Origin: Fulvivirga sediminis | Lineage (GTDB): Bacteria > Bacteroidota > Bacteroidia > Cytophagales > Cyclobacteriaceae | Direction of reading: 5' to 3' | Length of the DNA stretch: 64,000 bases | NCBI RefSeq assembly: GCF_016757215.1 | Contig: NZ_JAESIY010000007.1 | Location: 186,001-250,000, forward strand | Shown: in pieces, positions 27,232 to 36,981 of the stretch | Position numbering within the stretch: position 1 is the stretch's first letter | Layout: each line of letters begins with the position of its first letter | The notes under the pieces: model-generated | Seen by the model: only the letters and a program-made list of their open reading frames with translations | Databases searched by the model: none | Told to the model about the DNA's origin: nothing | Position numbers and translations under genes: made by a program

Positions 27232-28572
27232 ATGAATTTTGATCAATTTAAAATCAATAATCAGTTGCGCAATGCTATTGATGAATTAGGTTTTACTGAA
27301 GCTACAGAGATCCAGGAAAAAGCTTTTCCAGTAATTGCCGCAGGAAAAGATGTTATTGGTATTTCTCAGACAGGAACAGGGAAAACATTGGCATACCTAC
27401 TGCCATTGCTTCAGGATTTAAAGTTCTCTAAAAGTCCTAACCCAAGATTGTTAATACTAGTACCTACTCGCGAATTGGTAACTCAAGTGGTAGCTGCCAT
27501 CGAAAGTCTTACTACTTATGTCACCATTAGAACATTAGGCATATTTGGAGAGTCTAATATCAGATTACAGAAAGAAGCTTTAGCTGAAGGACAGGATGTG
27601 CTTGTGGCTACTCCGGGTCGATTGCATGATCTCATATTGGCCCGAGCCGTCAGTATGAAAGAAACTAAAAAGCTGGTTATTGATGAAGTAGATGTAATGC
27701 TGGATATGGGATTTAGAACTCAAATTAACCGTTTGTTTGAATTACTTCCTTCCAAAAGACAAAACATCATGTTTTCGGCTACCATGACTGATGAAGTAGA
27801 TGAGCTGATACAAGATTTCTTTTATTTACCTGAGCAATTAACAGTAGCGGTAAGTGGTACTCCTCTGGAAAACATATCACAGTATTGCTACCGCGTTTTA
27901 AACTTTAATACTAAAATCAACCTGTTAGCTCATTTGCTACAAGATAAATCAGTTTATAACAAGGTATTGGTTTTTATATCAAGCAAGAAGCTGGCAGATC
28001 TACTACAACAAAAATTGGAGGAAGAGATAGGGACTGGCATAGGAATAATCCATTCTAACAAAACACAAAACCATCGACTGCGAACCGTAGAAGAATTTGA
28101 AAGCGGAGCTCTTCGTGTGCTAGTAGCTACGGATGTGATAGCTCGTGGTTTAGACTTCCAGAAAGTGAGTCACGTCATTAATATGGACACCCCTAAATAC
28201 CCTGAAAACTATATGCACCGGATTGGCAGAACCGGCAGAGCATCAGAAAAAGGGGAGGCCATACTACTATATACTGACCTGGAAGACAAACAAAAAGAGG
28301 CCATTGAAAATCTAATGGATTTGACCATCCCTGCATTGGAATTTCCTGAAGAAGTAACTATTAATCATGAGCTAATCCCAGAAGAGCGTCCCAAAGAAAA
28401 ACAAGGTAGTTATGGTAAACATACTAAAGTAAAGCCTAAGGAAAAGGACGCCGAAAAGAAGCAGAAAAACATGAAAGTCAACTCCGGAAGCTCCTATAAA
28501 GCCAAAATAGCCGCTAAATACAAGAAACCTAAAACCAGAGGTGATAAGAATCAAAATAAAAAGAAGAGGTAG
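27232..28572 (+). CDS. DEAD-box family ATP-dependent RNA helicase (DEVD variant)
   Basis: A 446-residue superfamily 2 helicase of the RhlE-like type. Motifs in order are a Q-motif (FTEATEIQEKAFP), I SQTGTGKT, Ia PTRELV, Ib TPGRL, II DEVD instead of DEAD, III SAT, IV VLVFISS, V ATDVIARGLD and VI HRIGRTGR. The C-terminal 70 residues are a Lys-rich tail (KPKEKDAEKKQKN ... RGDKNQNKKKR), typical of ribosome- or RNA-associated members. It likely remodels RNA in ribosome assembly or cold adaptation. The Val in motif II is a tolerated substitution in some Bacteroidota helicases. Confidence 0.93.
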   Translation: MNFDQFKINNQLRNAIDELGFTEATEIQEKAFPVIAAGKDVIGISQTGTGKTLAYLLPLLQDLKFSKSPNPRLLILVPTRELVTQVVAAIESLTTYVTIRTLGIFGESNIRLQKEALAEGQDVLVATPGRLHDLILARAVSMKETKKLVIDEVDVMLDMGFRTQINRLFELLPSKRQNIMFSATMTDEVDELIQDFFYLPEQLTVAVSGTPLENISQYCYRVLNFNTKINLLAHLLQDKSVYNKVLVFISSKKLADLLQQKLEEEIGTGIGIIHSNKTQNHRLRTVEEFESGALRVLVATDVIARGLDFQKVSHVINMDTPKYPENYMHRIGRTGRASEKGEAILLYTDLEDKQKEAIENLMDLTIPALEFPEEVTINHELIPEERPKEKQGSYGKHTKVKPKEKDAEKKQKNMKVNSGSSYKAKIAAKYKKPKTRGDKNQNKKKR

Positions 28573-28704
28573 GGGGCTATCTCTTCTTTATTGGTTTTTT
28601 TAGTTAAAAAGGCAAAATCCGTTGATATTTTAAAATTTTGAATACGTATAACGCGGAGCAATCTTATTTGCTCTCCTCTGGAAAATCACACTACTTTGCC
28701 AATC

Positions 28705-29367
28705 ATGAATGCTAGCAATTTATATCACATTCCTTTTGAGGAAATAGTGCTTCGAGTAAAAGATAGTTTCCCTCACTATGAATACGATTTCAAGAAGCAC
28801 CTCATTGAGCTGCAGGATGATCATTTTGATAAAATTGGATTCGTTCGCCTACCATTGCATCTGGTTATAAATGAACAACTTCAAATTATAGAAGAATCAG
28901 CCACCGTACTTTATTTGAGCATAGAGTCTGGCTACGCCGCCATATGCATTATGGAAGGAAAGGAAAATGATTATCACACCACATTTTCAGCCTATATGAC
29001 CAGAAAAAAGCAAGGCTTTAGTCAGATTAAATACTTAAACAAAAAGGGGAAATCCAGAGCTGGTTCAAGGGTGCGATTAGCTGCCACTACAGAGTTTTTC
29101 GAAAATATTAATATCACGCTAACAGATCTATTTGAAGATTATGAATTTGATAGAATTGCTCTTAATTGCAATTCCACTCTGATACCTTATTTGTTTAACT
29201 CCAAAGAACCTTGTCCTTTTGATAAAAAAGATGAGCGACTATATAAGATTCCTCTTCACATTCCTCAATCTAATTACACTAATCTAGATGCCGCTATTAA
29301 AAAGCTTATGGCACCTACACTTTTTTATAATGAAGGGTCTGATGAGTTATTCACTACCTTCAATTAA
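28705..29367 (+). CDS. Candidate Vms1/VLRF1-like release-factor domain protein
   Basis: A 220-residue protein with no signal peptide. An in-frame TTG at 28696 precedes ATG 28705; the ATG is preferred. The middle reads KKQGFSQIKYLNKKGKSRAG then SRVR. The GFSQ (G104 to Q107) followed by a basic, glycine- and serine-containing loop matches the pattern around the catalytic glutamine of VLRF1 domains (Vms1/ANKZF1), relatives of eRF1 that cut peptidyl-tRNA on stalled ribosomes. The following helix and strand (TTEFFENINITLTDLFEDYE, FDRIALNC) also fit. A bacterial VLRF1 branch is known, but this assignment is by motif only. It follows an RNA helicase gene by 132 bp. Confidence 0.5.
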   Translation: MNASNLYHIPFEEIVLRVKDSFPHYEYDFKKHLIELQDDHFDKIGFVRLPLHLVINEQLQIIEESATVLYLSIESGYAAICIMEGKENDYHTTFSAYMTRKKQGFSQIKYLNKKGKSRAGSRVRLAATTEFFENINITLTDLFEDYEFDRIALNCNSTLIPYLFNSKEPCPFDKKDERLYKIPLHIPQSNYTNLDAAIKKLMAPTLFYNEGSDELFTTFN

Positions 29368-29438
29368 ACGTTCGTTGCAAGTATTGCTACGTAATACCCG
29401 TGAAAATCATAACTTAGCATTTCAATTCAAACATACCC

Positions 29439-29723
29439 ATGCTTACTAATAACGATATACTTAAAAAACTAAGAGTAGCTCACAAACTGAGAGATGAACA
29501 AATCATCGAAATACTGGAAAAGGTAGATTTTACCATCACAAAAGGGGCATTGGGAGATATGTTTAGAAGTGAAGATCACCCTAAATTTGTAGAAGCTGGA
29601 GATCAGATCTTAAGAAATTTTCTTGATGGTCTCATCATTCATTTAAGAGGGGAGAGGCCTAAAAAAGAGATTAAGAAGAGTGTAATCACGAAAAAGAAAA
29701 CAGAACCACCTGAAAACAAATAA
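29439..29723 (+). CDS. DUF1456 (YehS-like) protein, single-repeat form
   Basis: A 94-residue protein. The opening NNDILKKLRVAHKLRDEQII then FTITKGALGDMFRSEDHP and FLDGLIIHLRG is one copy of the DUF1456 repeat known from YehS. Usual family members carry two copies (about 150 residues); here the second is replaced by a Lys-rich tail. Function unknown, and no catalytic residues are apparent. It lies 71 bp after the candidate VLRF1 gene and may be co-transcribed with it. Confidence 0.8.
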   Translation: MLTNNDILKKLRVAHKLRDEQIIEILEKVDFTITKGALGDMFRSEDHPKFVEAGDQILRNFLDGLIIHLRGERPKKEIKKSVITKKKTEPPENK

Positions 29724-29811
29724 CTTATAAGGAAATCAAGATATTTCTCTTTATTTAGAAAAGAGAATAAGTTTTTGAATACATAAATTCAAAAAACTGT
29801 GAATTAACAAG

Positions 29812-30483
29812 TTATGCCTTGCTTAGAGCACGGTATAACATACACCCCTCCACTACATCATCACCTCTGCGATAGGAGTTCAAAACCTTCACAGATCCTT
29901 GAGCTAGCTTTTTCCTTACCGCTCGTCTTTCTCCTTTAATTCGGGCAATTTTCATATTATCATAACCTGTTGTTTTGTGCCTCATCCATGCTATAACCGC
30001 CTTGCCAGCTCTTTCTTCAATGGGAATCATGGCGGTACGTGCTACTGTACCACTGCCTACAGGAATGGCATGTTCGGTAACTAGCTTGGCCATTTTCACT
30101 TCAAGGGCCTTGTATTTACTATGAAAGCTCAAATGTTGTCTTACAGCCTCCTCAAATTCTAATTTATAAGCCTCCTGCTTCTTATCTCTTGACTTCGCTG
30201 CACTAGCCTTTTTCTTCTCATAATCGGGAGCGGAGCGCATATCAGCCACGGCCTTCTTTGCACCAGAAATATTCTCTGCAGGCGCCCAGATGCCTAAAGA
30301 TTGCATACGCCGTCCTTTCTTCACTTGAACCCTCCAAAAATCACCCGCAGCAGTTACTTTTCTGGTAACGGCAGCATCACCGGCGGGTAGAAAAGTCCAT
30401 CCTTGAGGTGGCTTTTCAGATAAACCAAATTCATTGATTAATTGCCCATTTTTACCGGGGCTCATGATGCGGGAATTAGACAT
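29812..30483 (-). CDS. DUF2293 domain-containing protein
   Basis: A 223-residue basic, soluble protein. The C-terminal part, with VARTAMIPIEERAGKAVIAW, MRHKTTGYDNM and IKGERRAVRKKLAQ, is the DUF2293 domain, which has a repeated pattern of basic and aromatic residues and is found in bacteria and fungi without a known function. The N-terminal 90 residues have a WTFLPAGDAAVTRKV motif that often precedes it. No metal or nuclease motif is visible. It is convergent with the DUF1456 gene and divergent from the acyltransferase-like gene. Confidence 0.8.
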   Translation of the reverse strand: MSNSRIMSPGKNGQLINEFGLSEKPPQGWTFLPAGDAAVTRKVTAAGDFWRVQVKKGRRMQSLGIWAPAENISGAKKAVADMRSAPDYEKKKASAAKSRDKKQEAYKLEFEEAVRQHLSFHSKYKALEVKMAKLVTEHAIPVGSGTVARTAMIPIEERAGKAVIAWMRHKTTGYDNMKIARIKGERRAVRKKLAQGSVKVLNSYRRGDDVVEGCMLYRALSKA

Positions 30484-30677
30484 AGAGCTTATTTATTTTT
30501 AAAGTCGGCAAAGGTAGATGAAAATTATCATGTAATTAAATAGATCGTCCTTATCAATCATACCTTAATGAGATCCTTGACGGTAAAGACTGTGAAAAAC
30601 TGCACCGTGCCCGCTTATTCCATAACCTAACAGATCGTTTTCATTATAACCTCATCGCCTTTTCAAACACCTGCTAA

Positions 30678-30707
30678 TTGCATTTGCTTAAAATTAAAGT
30701 AGTTTTG
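30678..30707 (+). promoter_or_regulatory. Bacteroidota-type promoter for the acyltransferase-like gene
   Basis: TTG at 30678-30680, 19 bp, then TAGTTTTG at 30700-30707. It lies 57 bp upstream of the start at 30765. Confidence 0.6.
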
Positions 30708-30764
30708 CAGCTTATTTTAGTAGGGCTAACATCTAATGATTAGCGGATATCTTAGACAACAAAA

Positions 30765-31919
30765 ATGGAGAGAGAGTTAAAAAAGCCGGGAAGAATAACA
30801 TCTATAGATATGTTGAGGGGATTGGTTATGATGCTTATGCTGGTAGATCATGTTCGCGAAAGAATCTTTATTCACCACCCGGTATTAGATCCTATGGATT
30901 TAAATGCCACGGAGCCTAGCTTATTTTTCACTCGTTCTTCAGCGCATTTCTGCGCGCCTATATTCGTCTTTCTTACCGGTCTGTCTGCCTGGCTTTATTC
31001 TCACCCAGCCAATAGAGAGCCGAGATCAGCATCTTCATTTTTATTAAAAAGAGGCCTTTTTCTCATATTGCTAGAGGTAACAGTCATCAACCTATCTTGG
31101 TACGGAGTATACCAAACTTTGTTTTTACAAGTGATATGGGCCATTGGACTCAGCATGATCGCTCTGTCTTTAATCAGCAAGCTACCAAGATGGTGCATAG
31201 GTGTATTAGGCTTTGCTATTGTTTTTGGCCATAACGCATTATCTTATATCAATTTTGAACCAGGAGAAAATGGTTATGCTTTATGGACAGTTCTGCACGA
31301 CAGGGGATATTTAATAGCTGATGGAGCATTAAAAATTAAAGTTTCCTACCCTGTACTACCATGGATAGGCGTTATTTCCTTGGGCTATTTTGCAGGCAAG
31401 TTATATCAGTATACTTTAGAGGCTCAAAAGAGACATAGGTACCTCATCACTATAGGATCATTAAGTTTACTAGCACTGGTAGTGCTAAGAAGTTTTAATA
31501 TATATGGAGAAACAGAGGCATGGGTTAAGCACGATAATTCATTACTCACCATCATGGATTTTTTCAATTATACCAAGTATCCGCCTTCACTTGACTTTAT
31601 ACTTCTTACTATAGGTATCAGCATGTTTTTACTTTTCTTATTCGAGAAAATAAACCCGAAAGCATGGTTAGGCCAAATATTAAAGACCTATGGATCTGCT
31701 CCCATGTTCTTTTATATCTTCCATTTATATGTTTTACTGCTTATTTATAAGATTTGTGTAGCCGCTTACGGCAATAATCAGGGAGATACTTTTGGAGTAG
31801 ATTATGTTTGGCAGGTGTGGCTAATAGCCTTTGCCTTATTCGCATTACTATATTACCCTACTCATAAGTTTGCTGCCTTCAAAAAACAAAGCTCTTCTCG
31901 ATTAATTAAGTATTTTTAG
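30765..31919 (+). CDS. Heparan-alpha-glucosaminide acetyltransferase-like membrane protein (DUF1624)
   Basis: A 384-residue polytopic protein with about 10 hydrophobic segments. The first begins right after RITSIDMLRGLVMMLMLVDH, the start signature of DUF1624/HGSNAT-like transmembrane acyltransferases (a D-x-x-RG followed by an H). Others include SAHFCAPIFVFLTGLSAWLY and the final SAPMFFYIFHLYVLLLI. Relatives transfer acyl groups across the membrane to sugars. The substrate is unknown. Inner-membrane location is inferred. Monocistronic with its own promoter. Confidence 0.85.
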   Translation: MERELKKPGRITSIDMLRGLVMMLMLVDHVRERIFIHHPVLDPMDLNATEPSLFFTRSSAHFCAPIFVFLTGLSAWLYSHPANREPRSASSFLLKRGLFLILLEVTVINLSWYGVYQTLFLQVIWAIGLSMIALSLISKLPRWCIGVLGFAIVFGHNALSYINFEPGENGYALWTVLHDRGYLIADGALKIKVSYPVLPWIGVISLGYFAGKLYQYTLEAQKRHRYLITIGSLSLLALVVLRSFNIYGETEAWVKHDNSLLTIMDFFNYTKYPPSLDFILLTIGISMFLLFLFEKINPKAWLGQILKTYGSAPMFFYIFHLYVLLLIYKICVAAYGNNQGDTFGVDYVWQVWLIAFALFALLYYPTHKFAAFKKQSSSRLIKYF

Positions 31920-32048
31920 TTTTTTTATAAGGCAAGAGCAAAAGGACGCTTTTTTCACAAAAAACAACCTTATTTAACATTATTTCTCAAACCGATTTAA
32001 TACATTTTGGTTATCAAATTAGTTTAAATCAAAAATAATGTTAGAACT

Positions 32049-33152
32049 ATGAATACAAAAGCAGCAGTTATTAATGAGACCGGAGGCAAGTTTAACATTG
32101 AAGATATTAAGATAGATCAGGATCTTGGTCCTAATGACATTTTAGTAAAGGTAGTAGCTACTGGCATTTGCCATACAGACCTTATCATGCGTGATGATTT
32201 TTTTCCTTTTCTTAAGCCAGCAGTATTTGGGCATGAAGGATCAGGAATAGTAGAGAAGATTGGTAGCGCCGTAACCAAAGTAAGCACAGGAGATCATGTA
32301 GTGATGGCACCTGCGAGCTGTGGTGAATGCGAAAACTGTGTGGAAGGACATCCTTCATATTGTCTTAATTTTATGGAGCTCAACTTTGGCGGTCATCAGC
32401 ATGAAGGTACATGTCCATATCACAACCATGATGGCAAAGAAATGGGATCAGGCTTTTTTGGACAATCTTCTTTTGCTAACTACTCCTTAGTAAAGGAAAA
32501 TAATGTAGTAAAAGTAGATAAAGATATACCCTTAGAACTACTGGGGCCATTAGGATGTGGATTTCAAACAGGTAGTGGTACCGTACTTAACTTTCTAAAA
32601 GCACGCCCGGGAGATAGCATAGTAGTAGCAGGGGTAGGCGCCGTAGGTCTTAGCGCTATCATGGCTGCCAAACTAGCTGGTTGCACCACTATTGTCGCAG
32701 CAGATATACATGATAGTAGACTAGAGCTAGCCAAAGAGCTCGGAGCTACACACACCATCAATAGCAAAGATCAAAAGATTTCTGATTATGTTCTTTCAGA
32801 AATAGCTCCCAAAGGACTCAAGTACGGACTGGATACGACAGGAAGAAACAACGTGATTAGTGATGCAATGAGCGCTTTAAAGATAAAAGGACACATGGCC
32901 ATAGTTTTGGTGGCAGCTGATAAATTAGAATTGGATGCTACCGCTATTCAAAGCGGAAAAAGTATTTCTTTTGTAAATGAAGGGGATAGTAATCCTGATG
33001 TTTACATTCCCAATTTAATTAAGTTATACAAAGCCGGTTTATTTCCTTTTGATAAATTGGTCAAATATTATGATTTTAAAGAATTCAATAAAGCAGTAGA
33101 AGATACTGAAAAAGGCTCTACTATTAAGGCTATTATTAAAATGCCTTCTTAA
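32049..33152 (+). CDS. Zinc-dependent NAD(P)+ alcohol dehydrogenase (MDR superfamily)
   Basis: A 367-residue medium-chain dehydrogenase. The catalytic zinc ligand sits in ATGICHTDLIMRDD (Cys) and GHEGSGIVEKIG (His, Glu). The structural zinc site is complete as C-x2-C-x2-C-x7-C in CGECENCVEGHPSYC. The Rossmann motif is VVAGVGAVGLSAIMAAKLAG, with an Asp in AADIHDSR that favours NAD+. The layout is that of aryl/benzyl-alcohol or long-chain alcohol dehydrogenases. A hairpin follows the stop. No obvious partner aldehyde dehydrogenase lies nearby. Confidence 0.92.
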   Translation: MNTKAAVINETGGKFNIEDIKIDQDLGPNDILVKVVATGICHTDLIMRDDFFPFLKPAVFGHEGSGIVEKIGSAVTKVSTGDHVVMAPASCGECENCVEGHPSYCLNFMELNFGGHQHEGTCPYHNHDGKEMGSGFFGQSSFANYSLVKENNVVKVDKDIPLELLGPLGCGFQTGSGTVLNFLKARPGDSIVVAGVGAVGLSAIMAAKLAGCTTIVAADIHDSRLELAKELGATHTINSKDQKISDYVLSEIAPKGLKYGLDTTGRNNVISDAMSALKIKGHMAIVLVAADKLELDATAIQSGKSISFVNEGDSNPDVYIPNLIKLYKAGLFPFDKLVKYYDFKEFNKAVEDTEKGSTIKAIIKMPS

Positions 33153-33176
33153 TTAGAATTTCATCCGGCATAAACA

Positions 33177-33211
33177 TAAAGCAGCTCAAAAGGCTGCTTT
33201 TGTTATTTTAT
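33177..33211 (+). terminator. Terminator after the alcohol dehydrogenase
   Basis: AAAGCAGC, loop, GGCTGCTTTTGTTATTTTA; 25 bp downstream of the stop. Confidence 0.75.
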
Positions 33212-33429
33212 AGCACTGATATACGTACACAGTTGAGCTCATATTTATTAACGCTATTACTATTTAGATAATAAATATTTCGCTGGTAAAATTAAAAACG
33301 CCATTATTACTCTTTTTACAAAGTGATTCGATGGTATTTTAAACAGAAGAGATGCTTCAAGCTGATAATAGCAATCAAGCCAATAACTAATAATAATCAG
33401 ACACTTATGATTATATTCAATTTTATCTC

Positions 33430-34374
33430 TTACTTATAAAGCTGGCTGATGAAGTCAGCTTTTTGTTTGCCTCTCATTATAAGAGGTTTACAGTTGTCTG
33501 TCTGGTAGGGGATGATACTGGCCTTTAATTGTAATGCTTCATCGATATCAAGTTTCACCAAAATACCATCATGAGTAACTGGGTTCTTATTGTCAAAAAT
33601 GAGATTGCCTAAACTGTAAAATACAGGTTTACCTTCAATGTATTCTATACTTTGTGCCACGTGTGGGTGATGTCCTATGATAGCATCAGCACCAGCTTTG
33701 ATCAGGGCTCTGGCTTGCCTTCTTTGTATAGAGGTGGGGTTATGATGGTACTCTATTCCCCAATGTAAAGACACTATTACCAGGCTATTGGCGTTGCTTG
33801 CCTTAAATTGCTTAACACTATTTTCAATATCATTGATAGTAGCTTGGCACATGCCTGGTTCATTTTCTAAATACATCCAGGCCTCTAGCCCTAAGATTAC
33901 TGAAGAGAATAAGGCCACTTCAATATGGCCTTTTTTAAGGATTGTGGGGGCACAAGCATCACCTTGGTTGGAGCCATACCCCACAGTGGTTATTCCGCTA
34001 TGAATAAGATGCTCGGCGGTTTTGGTCATAGCCTTACGACCATGATCATAACTATGATTATTGGCCATAATACCATGAGTAATGCCTACCTCAGACAACT
34101 CGGGTAGCACTTCCGGGCTTCCTAAAAACACATATTTCTTTACTAATGGAGTGGGTTCTGTGCCTATGGGGCATTCCAAATTGACTATACCATAATCCAC
34201 TTCAGTAAATACTGGACTTATACTATCCATTAAACTGGTCAGTCCTTCTCTTTCTATAATAGACCGGATGCCCCGGTCTAACATCACGTCACCTCCAAAA
34301 ACAATTTGCATACTGCCTTGCTTTTGGCATCCAAACAAGAGCAATACGCATAGAATAGAAAGCTTATTTAACAT
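33430..34374 (-). CDS. CapA-family (metallophosphatase-fold) lipoprotein
   Basis: A 314-residue protein with a signal peptide and lipobox LLLFGCQ. The CapA/PGA_cap fold shows FGGDVMLDRG (metal-binding D), VNLECPI, GIMANNHSYDHG (N-H), VSLHWGIEYHH and GHHPHVAQSIEYI with the paired histidines, so the calcineurin-like site is intact. Relatives function in poly-gamma-glutamate or capsule export or anchoring. Its start overlaps the DUF3160 gene by 7 bp, so both are lipoproteins from one transcript. No pgs/cap synthase is in the window. Confidence 0.9.
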   Translation of the reverse strand: MLNKLSILCVLLLFGCQKQGSMQIVFGGDVMLDRGIRSIIEREGLTSLMDSISPVFTEVDYGIVNLECPIGTEPTPLVKKYVFLGSPEVLPELSEVGITHGIMANNHSYDHGRKAMTKTAEHLIHSGITTVGYGSNQGDACAPTILKKGHIEVALFSSVILGLEAWMYLENEPGMCQATINDIENSVKQFKASNANSLVIVSLHWGIEYHHNPTSIQRRQARALIKAGADAIIGHHPHVAQSIEYIEGKPVFYSLGNLIFDNKNPVTHDGILVKLDIDEALQLKASIIPYQTDNCKPLIMRGKQKADFISQLYK

Positions 34375-36956
34375 CCCGAACTATAAATATATTCTACTGT
34401 TTCCGGCCTTATATCATCATTTAAATCAAGTATAATCTCATCCATCCAGTCTGGGGTGGGGTACACTTTATTCTTACGAAGCATTTCTTGCCACTCATCG
34501 TCAGTAAGTCGTTTATCTAAAGGCATAGGAAATTCATAATAGCTAAAAGTAGCTCCTTTAGTTATATACAGATGGCCTTCTATTTCTACCAGTACGTAAA
34601 TATCATTAGCATACCCGACAGCCTCATGAAGGATCCCTGCTTCTTCACCTTGGTTATTAGTATAGATATCTGCCACAATACCTATTTCCTTGTCTGGACC
34701 AGATACTTCGCTCCATTCATTAATCTCTAAAATAGAACGAGTGGCGTCATCAACCGAACTCCCAATAAGTTCAATGGTTCTATATTCCTGATCCGATAAT
34801 TTCTCACCTTTTAGCTCTTTGTTACTTACTGTGAGTAAAAAGGTACTGGTCTCTTTTAAACTACTGAGCTGCTGATCCATTCTGTTATCTAAAAGATCAT
34901 GCTTTTGCAGTAGATTTCTGGTAAGATTAAGTAAGTCAATAGCTGATTGCCAGTATTTCACATTCGGCTCTACATAGCCTACCACGTATGGACTTGGCGG
35001 GGGAGCACAATCACCGCCACCACCGCACTCTGCAGCCATTATCTGCTCAGTATATAAAATAGCATCGTGCTTGAGTTCTGCCCATGAAGCTAAGGCTGTG
35101 TTCAGGTTCTTTTTTTGCCATTGAGGTAGTTGCATAAAATAAGGATACCTTTCATCAGGGTCAAGCATCTCACTTAGACCTTCAATCCATTTAGCGTAAA
35201 CACTTTCATCCCAATTTTCAAATTGGCCATATTTTCTCTGCATTTCGGATAAATTAGGAATGTATTCCGACCAGTTTTCTTGTTCTCCCAGCTCATCCAG
35301 AAGTATATTCTCAGCAGCCTTACTTCCAAAAGCAGCCATTACATCTAGTCCTTTAGGATATGGCCTTCTTTTTACATCAATCATCTCTTGGAGAATTTCA
35401 TTATCTAACACAAAACGAGCAGGCATAAAGTTGATTTTATCAGGACAAGTCAGTTCAACCTTAGGCTTAATAATATTCTTTTCCTTGGCTAGTGTTCTCA
35501 TTTCACGGAGTATTTCACTCATAGCTTCAGAAGATACAGCCTCTTCTATTTTGGTATAATTCTTTGCTTTCAGAATATGGCATATATCTAAAAGTGATAG
35601 GTTATCTGGCTTGCCAACTAAAAAAGTAGTAGGTGTTAAAATAGCTTCATATAGAGATAGCAATGATTTCCCTGATTTACCTTTACCATTATTCAATATA
35701 TAAGCTGCTACAATCGCCTTTTTTAAATCAGATTCTTTTTCCAAACAGTAAGGAGCTAGCTGCAGCCACTGCATAGCTCTAAAATACCTCTTCAGTGGTT
35801 CCGTTCGAGTGTAGTGTCCTCTGGGTTTGAACTGGTCATAAGGAAATTCGTATTTTTTGTGAGCATCTAATATCGATGACAGGTCGGCCTGAGAAGTTTC
35901 AATTTTATCTAATTCCTTCTGTACTTGACTTCTATAAGTTTCAGGCACATGAGTAATACCGCTATCTAATAAGGTCAGCGGTATAGCGTAAGAAGCCCCA
36001 TTATAAAAGAGTGCATTTTTAACCTCCTCATCCATAACCATAGCCTGCTGATTATTGACTTCTCCTAAAAACCCCTGTAACATTTCATTAAGGATCGGAA
36101 TAAACTTTTCTTCTTCTAGCTGACGCAACATAAAAGAAAACTGCATATGAAACAGCTGTAGATACAAATCGGTAGTAACGAAATTCTGCGTTTGGCTATA
36201 GTCGTTACTTTCATATACGTGGAATAACTGCACATTATTATTAGGCACTATGGCAAAGCCATGCTTACCTAACCTTTCCATGAGTTCTTCTGGTAGGTTC
36301 CTGTATTGCCAGGCATTAATAATATTTTTAGTGTTGGCACGCTTCTGACCATTGGTAAGAATGTAATTCTCACTATTCCTTTTAGCCTCCAGTTTACTAA
36401 CTTTATCCATAAAGGCGAGTTCTTCAGAAGTATATTCAATAGGGGGTGCAGGTTGCATACCACTGTACTCACAGTCTCCATACCACCGAGCTTCCATAAG
36501 CAACCTGTACCAGCGATACTTTTCAAAATAGCCTCGAATGTCTGATTTCATAAACAAATAACCATACCTGGCCGGAATACTGTTTCTCAGAATTCGTAAC
36601 TCAAAAGCTGACTTATCTGAAATATCCTGATCGAAATCAAAAGGAGGTAAACCCTCTCGCAATTCATTATATGGAGTTGGATCCCATGAACTTTCAAATT
36701 CGTATTGATGATACTTACCTGCTTCATGTTCGTATTGATAATACTTATCTTCTTCCGTTTGATCCTCATCATATGTACTACTAGAAGAAGGTTCTCCATT
36801 AATATAGGGAGTATATTCAGGAAATTCCTTTGAGGTGTTATTAGTACTTTTCTTTTGATCCTTCTTATTATCACTAGTGCTACAAGCTGATAACAAAGTA
36901 GAAGTTATCGCCAAAAGAAGAATTAATTCTCTGAAAAAATGCCTGGAAAAAATCAT
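34368..36956 (-). CDS. DUF3160 lipoprotein, large
   Basis: An 862-residue protein from the ATG at 36956; longer in-frame starts add a segment with no signal-like pattern, so this one is chosen. A lipobox is seen (LLAITSTLLSACST). After a low-complexity acidic linker with repeated YYQYEHEAGKYHQYE, the body contains NFVTTDLYLQLFHMQFSFML, EILREMRTLAKE and an AECGGGGDCAPPPSPYVVGYVEP segment, typical of the DUF3160 family of large secreted or lipoproteins. Function unknown. Upstream of capA, overlapping by 7 bp. Confidence 0.75.
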   Translation of the reverse strand: MIFSRHFFRELILLLAITSTLLSACSTSDNKKDQKKSTNNTSKEFPEYTPYINGEPSSSSTYDEDQTEEDKYYQYEHEAGKYHQYEFESSWDPTPYNELREGLPPFDFDQDISDKSAFELRILRNSIPARYGYLFMKSDIRGYFEKYRWYRLLMEARWYGDCEYSGMQPAPPIEYTSEELAFMDKVSKLEAKRNSENYILTNGQKRANTKNIINAWQYRNLPEELMERLGKHGFAIVPNNNVQLFHVYESNDYSQTQNFVTTDLYLQLFHMQFSFMLRQLEEEKFIPILNEMLQGFLGEVNNQQAMVMDEEVKNALFYNGASYAIPLTLLDSGITHVPETYRSQVQKELDKIETSQADLSSILDAHKKYEFPYDQFKPRGHYTRTEPLKRYFRAMQWLQLAPYCLEKESDLKKAIVAAYILNNGKGKSGKSLLSLYEAILTPTTFLVGKPDNLSLLDICHILKAKNYTKIEEAVSSEAMSEILREMRTLAKEKNIIKPKVELTCPDKINFMPARFVLDNEILQEMIDVKRRPYPKGLDVMAAFGSKAAENILLDELGEQENWSEYIPNLSEMQRKYGQFENWDESVYAKWIEGLSEMLDPDERYPYFMQLPQWQKKNLNTALASWAELKHDAILYTEQIMAAECGGGGDCAPPPSPYVVGYVEPNVKYWQSAIDLLNLTRNLLQKHDLLDNRMDQQLSSLKETSTFLLTVSNKELKGEKLSDQEYRTIELIGSSVDDATRSILEINEWSEVSGPDKEIGIVADIYTNNQGEEAGILHEAVGYANDIYVLVEIEGHLYITKGATFSYYEFPMPLDKRLTDDEWQEMLRKNKVYPTPDWMDEIILDLNDDIRPETVEYIYSSGC

Positions 36957-36981
36957 TGTAAAAAATTTGAATGAAAAAGGG

